In this document: piece by piece, positions 48,665-57,753 of the stretch
Position numbering within the stretch: position 1 is the first letter of the stretch
Layout: the number at the start of each line of letters is the position of its first letter
Assembly: GCA_002163975.1 (NCBI GenBank)
Contig: CP019636.1
Coordinates: forward strand, 2,856,001-2,920,000
Reading direction: 5' to 3'
Origin: Nostocales cyanobacterium HT-58-2
GTDB taxonomy: Bacteria > Cyanobacteriota > Cyanobacteriia > Cyanobacteriales > Nostocaceae
DNA length: 64,000 nt
Position numbers and translations under genes: made by a program
The notes under the pieces: model-generated
Told to the model about the DNA's origin: nothing
Seen by the model: only the letters and a program-made list of their open reading frames with translations
The model's database searches: none

Positions 48665-48880
48665 ATGACTGGCTTTGTCTTACTGGCAATTGGTATTGGA
48701 AATTTTCTCTTAGCTCTCAAGACTAAAGATGAGATTCCTCGCATTACCGCTGTTGTTGCTGGAGCTATTTTTCTGATTTGGGGATATACCCTAACCCCTA
48801 TGCATTTTCAATTAGTGGTCGAAATTTCCTCCGTTATAGCGGCTTTTTCTATTTGTATGCGTTGTTTGGATTGTAAATAA
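48665..48880 (+). CDS. Small membrane protein (71 aa), unknown
   Basis: Three hydrophobic segments (residues 3-17, 28-43 and 48-65) fill the protein, with charged loops (KTKDEIPR). A ribosome site (gaaagga) precedes the ATG. It is not recognised as a family. It stands alone 145 bp after the channel gene on the same strand. Confidence 0.6.
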   Translation: MTGFVLLAIGIGNFLLALKTKDEIPRITAVVAGAIFLIWGYTLTPMHFQLVVEISSVIAAFSICMRCLDCK

Positions 48881-49182
48881 ACATGATTGTCTACTGAGTT
48901 CAAATGCCTTAACTTTAGAGATGCGGCATTGATGACTTCAATTTTATCCTTCAAAGTTTATTCATAGTGATTGAACAGAGTTTTTAAATGATCTCTAATA
49001 CTGAAAGATATGAATTGACCTAAAATATTGATGATGAATCGAGAAATAAAAACTACATAATACCCGAAAGCACAGCTTATCAAGTGTATGAACTGGTAGA
49101 AACGCTCTTAGCTAACAGTCAATGAGATGAAGATTTAGCTAACATTACAAAAAGTGCATTTGCAGTATCAAGGGTAACTTCA
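48881..49182. other. Intergenic region with a possible decayed frame
   Basis: 302 bp. From about 49030 a frame reads NYIIPESTAYQVYELVETLL, then after a TGA continues in the same frame (DEDLANITKSAFAVSRV) into the next gene's start. It could be a decayed small gene or chance; evidence is weak. Confidence 0.25.
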
Positions 49183-49983
49183 ATGCTGAATCAAGCTTTG
49201 TGCCATCGACCTGTTAGCCAGTGGCTTGTTTTGAAGTCAATGCTCTCTCACTGGCTAATGACACCAACATTTGTTGTATTGCCACTCCTGATTTTAGTCT
49301 TTTTACCTTGGATGATCCCACACTTGCGTTGGAAGCGTTTTTGGAGTGGCTTGGGAAGTGGGTTACTTGTGATTTACTTTACTGCCACTTTTCCATTGAC
49401 TCTAGCTGTCGCAAAAAAAGGATTAGTTGCTTTTATTCCCCCCGATCCTGGTACAACCGTAGACGCTATTGTTGTACTGGGTCGGGGGGAACCATTTAGA
49501 AATTCCAGGGTTGAAGTTGCGGCGGAACTTTGGAAAGCTCAGCGTGCGCCATTGATTTTTGCTAGTGGTGCGGGAGATGGTTCTGAAATCGTCGAACTTC
49601 TCAAAGCAGAAGGCATTCCTGATGCTGCATTAGGTGAAGAACACTGTTCTCAAACCACTAAGGAAAACGCACTGTTCACCTCCTCAGTCTTACAACCACG
49701 AGGAGTCAAGCAAATTCTTCTAGTAACAGACCCTCCTCATATGCTGCGCTCATTGCTGACTTTTAAAACTATGGGGTTTGAAGTGATTCCACGTACAAGT
49801 CCCATACCCTCTCAATTAACTTCAAGTAGAAAAGCAATGCTTATGTTTTATGAGTACATGGGATTAGTCAGCTATGGCTTGCGAGGGGATTTTCTTAAAC
49901 ATAACTTGGATCAAGAGAACAATCCACCCATAGCAAAAGTAAAAAATTCAGCTAATTTGGATTTGAAGAAAGTTGACCTGTAA
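49183..49983 (+). CDS. YdcF/SanA-family (DUF218) membrane protein
   Basis: This 266-aa protein has two N-terminal membrane helices (about 26-46 and 56-75). The DUF218 domain follows: VDAIVVLGRGEPFRNSRVEV, PLIFASGAGDGSEIVELLKA, SQTTKENALFTSSVLQPRG and QILLVTDPPHMLRSLLTFK. Family members are involved in cell-envelope functions, and the active role is unclear. Intact, no clear operon. Confidence 0.88.
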   Translation: MLNQALCHRPVSQWLVLKSMLSHWLMTPTFVVLPLLILVFLPWMIPHLRWKRFWSGLGSGLLVIYFTATFPLTLAVAKKGLVAFIPPDPGTTVDAIVVLGRGEPFRNSRVEVAAELWKAQRAPLIFASGAGDGSEIVELLKAEGIPDAALGEEHCSQTTKENALFTSSVLQPRGVKQILLVTDPPHMLRSLLTFKTMGFEVIPRTSPIPSQLTSSRKAMLMFYEYMGLVSYGLRGDFLKHNLDQENNPPIAKVKNSANLDLKKVDL

Positions 49984-50008
49984 CTTTCAAAGACTCTGAC
50001 GTAGTTCG

Positions 50009-50491
50009 TTAGTTACAAGCAGAGCGAGTGTTAGCTGCATTTGCTCTGCGTGATTGCCGTCGCCGTAGATTTAGCACGAGCCAAACCATAAATAGCCTCA
50101 CTACAAGTGGCAGACTCTCAGGTAAATCAACACTTGTTCTTCGAGTGAAGGGATTCTCAGGATTGATTGAGCCAATAATCTGTCTGTCCTGCTGCAATAT
50201 AAAATTTTTAAAAATAGATTCTGCTTTTAACTCATATTCAATTTGTGTATATTTAACATCAAATACCCGAAATACAGAAGGTTTTTCAGCCCAAGCTATT
50301 TGTTGCCCATTTTCCTCTAAAAAAAACTTTCTACTGTACGGAAATTCACGATAAACCCTATAGCGAGAACCGTGGATTATGATTTCACCAGCTTCAGCCC
50401 ATGCTGCGAACTCTATACTTGCGACAGGCGTATCATTTTCCAAAACTTTACAGTTCCAAGTAAACCAATGTCTGGGTATTGTCTTCAACAT
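50009..50491 (-). CDS. Hypothetical protein with beta-rich core
   Basis: Starting at 50491 (MLKTIPRHWFTWNCKVLEND) the protein is 160 aa; a longer frame runs to 50581. It has an alternating beta pattern (SIEFAAWAEAGEIIIHGSRY, QIEYELKAESIFKNFIL) like a LURP-one/scramblase-type barrel. Near the C-terminus a hydrophobic stretch (LPLVVRLFMVWLVLNL) is followed by Arg-rich residues. I see it as a conserved hypothetical without a secure name. Confidence 0.6.
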   Translation of the reverse strand: MLKTIPRHWFTWNCKVLENDTPVASIEFAAWAEAGEIIIHGSRYRVYREFPYSRKFFLEENGQQIAWAEKPSVFRVFDVKYTQIEYELKAESIFKNFILQQDRQIIGSINPENPFTRRTSVDLPESLPLVVRLFMVWLVLNLRRRQSRRANAANTRSACN

Positions 50492-50581
50492 AATTAGCTT
50501 AGAGCTTTGTGAAATGCCATCAAGCCAAGGACCACTGACAAAAGACTTTTTCACAGCAGGAGGGTAGAACGCCCTGTTCAC

Positions 50582-51505
50582 GAATTCATCATATCAAGCT
50601 GCAGCGTCTCCTGATCTTTGCCACAACGGTTGCAAATAAAAGTAGGATAAATTCCGCAAACATGAATGCTGTTGGGCAATAATTTTATTTATGGTGGGTT
50701 TTAATTCTATGCACTACACGGTAGGGACACGGCAATGTCGTGCCCTTGCTTTGACAGTGTTTAACCCAATTAAACACATCTACTGACGAGGTGGAGGGGT
50801 GCAATGTCTTGTTCCCGTATGGCAGCTATTGGGATGAGAAAAGTAAACTTCTGCCCAAACTCAGACAACAATACATGCAAACCTTTACAGGTGTAAACAT
50901 CATGCAGAAAAAATCGCTCATGGCTGGAGGTGCATTGCCGTCGTCTACAATCCTTGCCAACAGTAGGATTTAACGTTAACAGGGCAAATATGGCGTTGAT
51001 TTTTGTTTTAGATACTGAACATTTGAGCAACCAAGTGGGAATATGCAATGCTTTAATTGAAATAATAGATAAGTCTGCTTCTTTGTAGTTAACGACCTGT
51101 GTTACTTCATAGTATTGATTCCTACACTCTATTCGAGTGCCTCAAAGAACTCTTCAAGGCAATCTTGCAGAAAGAGGGTGCCATCCAAAAAGACATATCT
51201 CTGTTTGACTCACATTGGCAGAGTCATAACTAGATGCTGTGCTAGAGTGACAACACTGGCGCTAGCATAAAGGATATTGTCGTGGTAGAAGGGTGCCTGG
51301 GGGTTTATTCTCAACCCATTTCTCGATTCCACAAGGAACGAGAAAGCCTTTCTGATTTGACGAAGTGGGACTTTTGCCGAGAGTTAGTACAAAAAGCTAT
51401 AGCTAAGTGAATGATTGGCAAAAACGTGCTATTTGCGTCATATTTGTGCAAATACCTCTGCTGAAATAGCTATATTGATAGGACAAAAATTCGCAACTCT
51501 TGATT
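50582..51505. other. Long intergenic region, no supported gene
   Basis: 924 bp. Short open frames exist (for example 50791-50973, 60 codons) but they lack ribosome sites and recognisable features. An AT-rich promoter-like stretch precedes the zinc-ribbon gene. No strong repeat or hairpin was seen. It may contain decayed coding sequence. Confidence 0.35.
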
Positions 51506-51751
51506 ATGGCAAGTAAATTAATCTCTGTTCGAGAATACACAGTTAGAGCACATAAACGGCTGATTCAGACCCGGGTTTTCAACTTTGTTTGTAAGGAATG
51601 CGGTGTTCCTACAAAGCGCGAGACTTACGGACCTCGACCCTTGTATTGTGAAAAATGTCGTCCTCCTCAAGCACCCAAAAAATCGTTGATGAAGCCTAAA
51701 AAGGCTAAACCTAGACCAATGACCTACAAATCTAACACTGATTTGGATTGA
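51506..51751 (+). CDS. Small zinc-ribbon protein
   Basis: From the ATG at 51506 ([20 protein letters not shown]) the protein is 81 aa. Four Cys in two knuckles (FVCKECGVP and LYCEKCRPP) form a probable zinc ribbon, followed by a Lys/Pro-rich basic tail. It likely binds nucleic acid. The next gene, with two winged-helix-like domains, follows by 11 bp, so they are probably co-expressed. Confidence 0.75.
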   Translation: MASKLISVREYTVRAHKRLIQTRVFNFVCKECGVPTKRETYGPRPLYCEKCRPPQAPKKSLMKPKKAKPRPMTYKSNTDLD

Positions 51752-51762
51752 ATTAACGCTAT

Positions 51763-52941
51763 ATGACTATTAAAGGAAAATTAGAGCCACCTCCGCAAAC
51801 CTTGCTGGTGCCACTGTTGGAATTAAGAGAGTACTATGCATCTCTTACAGAAGAGTATGAGCGTTTATGGCAAACGGCGCGATCGCAACTGACTCATGTA
51901 GAAGCTTTGTTATCCACCTGGTCTGCTGTTAATGAACGCGACAACCTGACGGCTGTCGTTGAGACGTTGTCTTTTGCACCCACCCCTCCTCAACAAGACT
52001 CTTTGTCACCACAGCAATCGAATGGCGTTTCAAATGTCGGACGACAAGAAGCGATTGAGTCTGAACTCCAAGATGATGTGGAGCAAGAAGTCGTTTTAGA
52101 TCGCGTTGAACCAACTGAAGCGATTGGGTCTGAACTCCAAGATGATGTGGAGCAAGAAGTCGTTTTAGATCATGTTGAATCAACTGAAGCGATTGAGTCT
52201 GAACTCCAAGACGATGCGGAGCAAGAGACAGATTTGGATGAAGAGTCATCCGATGCTGAAGAAGATACGGCAGTTACAGCGTCGACTCCATCTAAACAAC
52301 AGGAGATATCAACAGAGAACAACGATTACTCTGTTCCTGGGACAGATGTTTCAATGTTGCCGCAATACCAAGTATTAACTCGAATGCAAGCGATTGACAA
52401 AATATTGCGAGAGCATATTGGAACTGTTTGTCATATAGACTTCGTTGTGCGCTCACTTTTTGGCGATTTAGAGCCGAGTGTATTCAAAGTTGTCAAAAGT
52501 CGCATTCAATCCTCTCTCACACACGGCAAAGAAAAGGGTTACTGGGCAGCCGTTCCTGATGAGCCTGGTTGCTACACCTTGGATTTAAATTTGGTAGTTC
52601 CACCAAATGGGAAGGTCAAATCCAGGACTATCAAACAACCTAAAAGGAAGAAACCCTTCTTACTTCCTAAAGCAAAACGGGTAGCAATGCTACCTGAATT
52701 CGAGGGTAAGTTTTTGATTGATGCCATCTGCATACTGTTGCAAAGACATTCTGGAAAAATTTTCAGTGTAGGTGAGGTCATAACAGGACTTTATGGAGAA
52801 CTGAATGCTGAACAACTAAGAGAGATAAAAACTGCGGTGCATAATGAGCTTTCTAGAGGTCATCGGATAGGAAGATTCTCTAGAGTTCCTGAAAAACTTG
52901 GTTATTACAGTTGGGATTTAAGTAAGATCCAGAAAAAGTAG
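51763..52941 (+). CDS. Protein with acidic repeats and two winged-helix-like domains
   Basis: This 392-aa protein has an N-terminal coiled-coil region (LLELREYYASLTEEYERLWQ). Residues about 97-160 hold 2.7 acidic 23-residue repeats (AIESELQDDVEQEVVLDRVE). Two domains about 75-85 residues long have the same design: QAIDKILREHIGTVCHIDFV ... GCYTLDL (about 210-275) and LIDAICILLQRHSGKIFSVG ... LGYYSWDL (about 320-388). They look like HARE-HTH or similar winged helices. A DNA-binding or nucleoid-associated role is inferred. It is paired with the zinc-ribbon gene upstream. Confidence 0.7.
   Translation: MTIKGKLEPPPQTLLVPLLELREYYASLTEEYERLWQTARSQLTHVEALLSTWSAVNERDNLTAVVETLSFAPTPPQQDSLSPQQSNGVSNVGRQEAIESELQDDVEQEVVLDRVEPTEAIGSELQDDVEQEVVLDHVESTEAIESELQDDAEQETDLDEESSDAEEDTAVTASTPSKQQEISTENNDYSVPGTDVSMLPQYQVLTRMQAIDKILREHIGTVCHIDFVVRSLFGDLEPSVFKVVKSRIQSSLTHGKEKGYWAAVPDEPGCYTLDLNLVVPPNGKVKSRTIKQPKRKKPFLLPKAKRVAMLPEFEGKFLIDAICILLQRHSGKIFSVGEVITGLYGELNAEQLREIKTAVHNELSRGHRIGRFSRVPEKLGYYSWDLSKIQKK
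52051..52240. repeat. 69-bp tandem repeats (2.7 copies)
   Basis: Copies begin at 52051, 52120 and 52189, each with gcgattgRgtctgaactcca. They encode 23-residue acidic units and stay in frame, so copy number can vary without breaking the protein. Confidence 0.9.
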
Positions 52942-53382
52942 TACAGAATTCACAGTAGATAATTCGTAATTTGTAATGACAAATGAAAGACGAATTACGA
53001 GTTATTCTGTGAGTGAAATTTAGTTATCAGGGAACAGCGATGTAGAGCAATCGCCAACTGATTATTTCTGGAACTTTTCCCTCCAATTCATCACTAGAAT
53101 TCTTGCACGAATATTTTGTGTAGGGGAATGAGAGAGTAAAGCAGCGCAACAAATCTCAGAAGATGCGTTACGGACTTCTCCATAACACATCCTACAAATC
53201 TTTTATAGCATTCATACAAGGGGTTTACTGCCTTTGAATAGTACAGCAACAGTAATTTGTCAAGATGGGATCAAGACCAACAATTTGGCAATCAACACCT
53301 CAGAAAGAAGCCTGAAACGTCGCAGTATGGAAAAATACTAAAAGAAACGTCTTAAAATGTAACATATAGAGTATTGTCAACA
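52942..53382. other. Intergenic region before the response regulator
   Basis: 441 bp. A short stem (tcgtaatt at 52964-52971, aattacga at 52993-53000) after the winged-helix gene may terminate it. The remainder should hold the promoter of the two-component pair; nothing else recognised. Confidence 0.4.
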
Positions 53383-53760
53383 ATGCCTCACATTTTACTA
53401 GTAGATGATGAAGAGCCTTTGCGCGAGAGCCTTTCCTATACGTTGCAAAAAGAAGGCTACACCGTAACAACAGCAGCAGATGGTCATAGTGCTATTAAAC
53501 AGTTTCACAAGCAAGTGCCAGATGTTATTCTACTAGACTTGATGTTGCCGGAAGTGGATGGCATGGAGGTTTGCTGGCGGATTCGAGCTTTCTCAGACGT
53601 ACCCATAGTGATGCTTACTGCTAAAGACCAAGACTCTGATAAGATTTGGGGTTTAGAAGCAGGTGCTGATGATTATGTGACGAAACCCTTCAATACTCGT
53701 GAACTTTTGGCACGCATCAAAGCAGTGCTGCGTCGTCGCTCAGAAAAGCCATCATCATAA
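53383..53760 (+). CDS. Stand-alone response-regulator receiver (OmpR-type)
   Basis: This 125-aa protein has the phospho-acceptor Asp in VILLDLMLPEVDGMEV (near 53), the acidic pair VDDEEPLRESL, Thr in PIVMLTAKD and Lys in DDYVTKPFNTREL. It ends right after LLARIKAVLRRRSEKPSS, the linker that normally leads into an OmpR winged helix. No such domain follows in any frame before the kinase gene 105 bp on. It is thus a receiver without output, or a shortened regulator, and a likely phosphate acceptor from the kinase downstream. Confidence 0.9.
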   Translation: MPHILLVDDEEPLRESLSYTLQKEGYTVTTAADGHSAIKQFHKQVPDVILLDLMLPEVDGMEVCWRIRAFSDVPIVMLTAKDQDSDKIWGLEAGADDYVTKPFNTRELLARIKAVLRRRSEKPSS

Positions 53761-53865
53761 TTCATGGGCTTTTATAAATCCCATTTGTAGCAATGCCTGA
53801 AGACGCTAGGATGCTTGCTAGCATTAGATTTTCTAATTCTAAATTGGTGAATTTTGAACCGTTTA

Positions 53866-55284
53866 ATGAGTTGGATACCACACATCAAGAGGAATTCCAT
53901 TCACACCAGACTGTTAGCAACTTACCTGCTTTTGACAGCCTTGGGAACCTCTTTAATGGCAGGATACATTCTGTTGTCGTTCCACGCTTACTTCCAAAAA
54001 ACAAGACAAGCAGATTTGGACAATTGGAGTTCTGCTATTGGTGAGAGTGTTGCTGACGCGCTGGAAACTAATGATCTCAAACGAGTGCAGGTCTTGGTGC
54101 AGCGCTATGGTGCCCCCGAAAACATTACAATCAGAGTTTTTAACACTCAGGGTCAACTGATTGCTACATCTAGCTTACAGACGGATAGAAAGGTGATCAA
54201 CTGGTTAGAGGTGCCTGGAATACGTGCCGCACTAAAAAATCAGGAACAGCAAGGTTTTGCAAAAGGTATTTTGACCAATGATGACAGACTGTTTATTGCT
54301 AGACCAATTGTGCGCCATGGTCAGTTGTTGGGTGCGTTACGGATGTCTATCACTCTGCAACAGTTTCAAAAGCAATTTTCTACCATCCTTTGGACTGTTT
54401 TGGGAACACTGCTTCTGACGCTTTTTTTGTGCGCGTTCATCAGTGAGTGGCTAGCGCGTAGCCTATCCCGTCCCATTGAGACAATGAAGAACTTTGCCAT
54501 TCGACTAGGAAGCGGGCATTTTGGGGATAAGCTTGAGATCCGTCAGAGTAACGAACTCGATCAGTTAGCAATGGAACTGAATCGCATGAGCGAACGCTTA
54601 GCTTCACTTGATCAAGAACGAAGAGCATTTCTGGCTAATGTGTCTCACGAACTGCGCACACCAATCAGCAATGTTCTTGTGACGGTTGAAGCTCTTCGTA
54701 ACGGCGCTGCTTATGATGCAAAAGTGCGCGATCGCTTTTTCCAAAATGTGGAAGATGAAACTAAACGGCTATCACGCTTAATTCATGATTTGCTGGATTT
54801 GGGAAGGTTGGAAGCTAGAGTGTCACTCTTAGAAACACAGAATGTACAACTCCATAGCTTGATTAACCGTGCAGTCACAGCAGTGGAATCACGAATGCAA
54901 AATTCGCGAATCTCAGTTCAAGTCAACGTGGCTGACTTGCAAATACAAGGCGATTCCGAACGACTTCTGCAAGCGTTGCTCAATTTGTTGGATAACGCCA
55001 TTAAGCACTCAACCCCAGATACCCAAATCTCTATTACAGGGTATCGAGAAGGTAAACAGGCGATTGTGAAGATCCAAGATCAAGGAGAAGGAATCAAACA
55101 GAGCGATCTCCCTCATATTTTTGAGCAATTCTACACTGCCGATCGCTCACGCAAAGGTCGGGGAGTTGGGTTAGGTTTAGCGATCGCCAAACGCATCATC
55201 GAAGCCCACGGAGGTAGCATCACTGCTACTAGCAAGTTTGGTGAAGGAGCTTCCTTCACGATTTATTTGCCGTTTGAATCATGA
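53866..55284 (+). CDS. Sensor histidine kinase
   Basis: From the ATG at 53866 (MSWIPHIKRNSIHTRLLATY) it has 472 aa; a TTG at 53854 is possible. TM1 is at about 15-38, an extracytoplasmic sensor domain runs to about 170, and TM2 (LWTVLGTLLLTLFLCAFI) is followed by HAMP. The phospho-His is in FLANVSHELRTPISN. The ATPase has N (LLNLLDNAIKHS), G1 (KIQDQGEGIKQSDL) and G2 (GRGVGLGLAIAKRI) boxes. All catalytic motifs are present. It follows the receiver gene and probably phosphorylates it. Confidence 0.95.
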   Translation: MSWIPHIKRNSIHTRLLATYLLLTALGTSLMAGYILLSFHAYFQKTRQADLDNWSSAIGESVADALETNDLKRVQVLVQRYGAPENITIRVFNTQGQLIATSSLQTDRKVINWLEVPGIRAALKNQEQQGFAKGILTNDDRLFIARPIVRHGQLLGALRMSITLQQFQKQFSTILWTVLGTLLLTLFLCAFISEWLARSLSRPIETMKNFAIRLGSGHFGDKLEIRQSNELDQLAMELNRMSERLASLDQERRAFLANVSHELRTPISNVLVTVEALRNGAAYDAKVRDRFFQNVEDETKRLSRLIHDLLDLGRLEARVSLLETQNVQLHSLINRAVTAVESRMQNSRISVQVNVADLQIQGDSERLLQALLNLLDNAIKHSTPDTQISITGYREGKQAIVKIQDQGEGIKQSDLPHIFEQFYTADRSRKGRGVGLGLAIAKRIIEAHGGSITATSKFGEGASFTIYLPFES

Positions 55285-55463
55285 GCAAATGCTAACAAGT
55301 TCATCTTCTGCTGGACTATATGTGTAGAAATCTTTTCATTAGTACTTTGCTTTGTGTGTTGAAAGACTGAAAAGAAAAAATTGCCTACAAGATATATGGC
55401 TAACATTGCTAGAACTAATAAAAAGGCGTTAATGATTGTGTTGCTGGGACGGTTGTTTCTCAT
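55263..55463 (-). CDS. Possible small membrane protein (66 aa)
   Basis: It encodes one hydrophobic helix (AFLLVLAMLAIYLVGNFFF) with an Asn/Arg N-terminus and polar tail, and starts at an ATG in an otherwise empty spacer. Its 3' end overlaps the histidine kinase gene by 22 bp on the other strand. No family recognised; it could be a chance frame. Confidence 0.35.
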   Translation of the reverse strand: MRNNRPSNTIINAFLLVLAMLAIYLVGNFFFSVFQHTKQSTNEKISTHIVQQKMNLLAFAHDSNGK

Positions 55464-55649
55464 TGTCTCTAACTTGTAAAAATTTTTAATATCTCGATTT
55501 TTTAATTGTCATCTATCTTTCGATATATATAGATTTTCTATTCAAAATTCACCTTTGAGAGGCTTTTTTAAAAAGGAAGACAAAGATAGTTTAATAAAAT
55601 GAAAGCTCAGCACAATTGCTGGAAATAGCAAAAATTTGGAGGCCTAGTT

Positions 55650-56789
55650 GTGCGATTTGGTCAATGGCTCGGCATATTTGCTCTTGTCACATCTATTTAT
55701 ATTTTGTGGCAAATCCGGCAAATTGTTTTGGTGGTATTTGCGGCTGTCGTTTTAGCAACAGTCTTAAACCAGCTTGTGCAACTTCTACAAAGATATCGCA
55801 TCAAGCGAGGCATTGCTGTTGCCATCTCAGTTGGTCTTTTACTAACTATTGTAGTGGGATTTTTTGCATTGATTGCCCCACAGATTGTTGACCAATTGCA
55901 ACAATTTAGTGAATTTGCGCCTAAGACATTAGAGCGAATGCGCTCGTGGAATAACTGGTTACAAAATGCAATTCCAGACCAATGGTTAGAAAATATTCGT
56001 GGTCTAAAGACTCTGACTCAAGGTTTGCAAAGTTGGTTAACTCAGCTAGTTAACAACTTTTTCACCATAATCAGTAGATCACTAAATATTGTTTTAACTT
56101 TTCTGCTGTTCTTAGTTTTAACTATCATGCTACTAATAGATCCCTCGCCATATCGACAGGGATTTATACTGTTATTTCCTGCTTTCTATCGTCGGCGAGT
56201 CGATGAAATTCTTTCTGAGTGTCAAACCTCTTTAGTCGGTTGGATCAAAGGTACACTCCTGACTATGCTCCTCATCGGTTGCTTGAGCTATATTGGATTG
56301 TTAATTTTGGGAGTGCGACTGCCGCTCGTCAATGCTGTTTTAGCAGGATTATTAGAGTTTATTCCTAACGTCGGTCCAACATTAAGTTTAATTCCACCGC
56401 TACTGCTGGCACTAGTTGATGCACCTTGGAAAGCAGCTGCTGTAGTAGCGTTATATTTTGGAATTCAGCAGGTTGAAAGCCTGATTGTAGTTCCCTTGGT
56501 CATGAAGTCTCAGGTTTCTCTGCTGCCAGCAGTGACTTTGTTAGCAGTCGTCGTTTTCGCCTCATTTTTTGGATTTTTAGGGTTATTCCTTGCTATTCCC
56601 TTAGTGATTGTGTTCCAAATTTGGATAAAAGAAGCTTTAGTCAAGGATGTACTGAATAACTGGTGGAGAGAGAGCAAAGATAATCACAAACACGATGTTG
56701 AAATTGTAGACAATAGTAAGCCTAGTGCAGTTGTTGAAGATACACAAGGCGAAGAGGTTTTTGTCAATTCAGATGCCTCTAATAAGTGA
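55650..56789 (+). CDS. AI-2E family transporter (PerM/YdiK type)
   Basis: The GTG at 55650 has a good ribosome site (ggagg, nine bases ahead). This 379-aa membrane protein has eight predicted helices. The family blocks include LNQLVQLLQRYRIKRGIAVA, the soluble middle (MRSWNNWLQNAIPDQW), GWIKGTLLTMLLIGCLSYIG, LLEFIPNVGPTLSLIPPLLL and the late helix GFLGLFLAIPLVIVFQIWIK. Members export small molecules or Na+; substrate here unknown. A polar tail follows the last helix. Confidence 0.92.
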   Translation: MRFGQWLGIFALVTSIYILWQIRQIVLVVFAAVVLATVLNQLVQLLQRYRIKRGIAVAISVGLLLTIVVGFFALIAPQIVDQLQQFSEFAPKTLERMRSWNNWLQNAIPDQWLENIRGLKTLTQGLQSWLTQLVNNFFTIISRSLNIVLTFLLFLVLTIMLLIDPSPYRQGFILLFPAFYRRRVDEILSECQTSLVGWIKGTLLTMLLIGCLSYIGLLILGVRLPLVNAVLAGLLEFIPNVGPTLSLIPPLLLALVDAPWKAAAVVALYFGIQQVESLIVVPLVMKSQVSLLPAVTLLAVVVFASFFGFLGLFLAIPLVIVFQIWIKEALVKDVLNNWWRESKDNHKHDVEIVDNSKPSAVVEDTQGEEVFVNSDASNK

Positions 56790-57069
56790 AATATACAAAA
56801 TGCTTAGCTACTATAAAGCAGCAATATTGGCAATAGTTGTGACAAGTCAAAAGTAAAAAGGATTTGTTTGGCTTTTAGACAAGAGCACTGTATTTCACGC
56901 ACGAACAATGCGCTGTCATTCAATTCCTTACGTAATTCAATTAGCAAGCCCTCTATAAGGAGCTTTTATGGGTATTTAAGTGCAAAATGTCCTGATAATC
57001 TTCAAAATTGTTGAATTTTATACCAGGTATTCAATCAACTCTCAACTTTTTCTGAGAAGAAGCATAATT

Positions 57070-57684
57070 ATGAGAATTCAGACGTCAGCAAGAATTTTCA
57101 GAATTGGTCTGGCAATTTTTTCTGTTTCTGCTATTACAATGCTTGCACCTGTACAAGCTCAAATTAAGAAGTCGAGTCAATCATCACAGATTTCTAATAC
57201 TCATAATGCTAAAAGTACTTCGCAACCAACATCTCTGTTAAAAATGACATGCCGAAGTGGTACTCCTGGATTTGAACAACCTCTAAGGGGTAGTTCTCGA
57301 GATATTGCTGTTGGGCGAGAAGCCTTAAAAGAAGTCGCATTTCTTCACACATTTTATGCCGTTGTCAGTAGTACTCCAATGATTGGAGCCAATGACCCTG
57401 CCATAGCGACCTGTCGGCTAAATCCAAAATTCAAAAACTTAAGTCTGGAATTTGGATTGGATAGTACAAGTAATTTGACTAACGATAAGGCTCAATTACT
57501 ATTATCAGTGTATCTTGATAACAATTTAGTTGGTGAAAAGCAACTTGTGCGGGGTTCTAAGGAGTCATTGTCTATAGATTTAAGTAATGCCCGAAATATT
57601 ACTCTAGAAGCTAAATGTACACAAAGCAGTGGTATTTCTAACTCTTGTCCAGGTGTTTCATTTACGAACATGACATTAAAGTAA
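57070..57684 (+). CDS. Secreted protein with possible NPCBM-like domain
   Basis: The ATG at 57070 gives a signal peptide (MRIQTSARIFRIGLAIFSVS ... APVQAQ). An upstream in-frame start at 56980 lacks a ribosome site. After a Ser/Thr-rich linker the mature domain (LSLEFGLDSTSNLTNDKAQL, LLSVYLDNNLVGEKQLV, SLSIDLSNARNITLEAKC) alternates strands in a manner reminiscent of NPCBM/NEW2 carbohydrate-binding modules. Four Cys may form disulphides. No catalytic part is seen. Confidence 0.65.
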   Translation: MRIQTSARIFRIGLAIFSVSAITMLAPVQAQIKKSSQSSQISNTHNAKSTSQPTSLLKMTCRSGTPGFEQPLRGSSRDIAVGREALKEVAFLHTFYAVVSSTPMIGANDPAIATCRLNPKFKNLSLEFGLDSTSNLTNDKAQLLLSVYLDNNLVGEKQLVRGSKESLSIDLSNARNITLEAKCTQSSGISNSCPGVSFTNMTLK

Positions 57685-57753
57685 GTCAAGTAGGACAGGT
57701 ATCTTACCTGTCCTGAGAATTTGTTTTATCTTCTAAAATTGCTGTTGTTAAAG

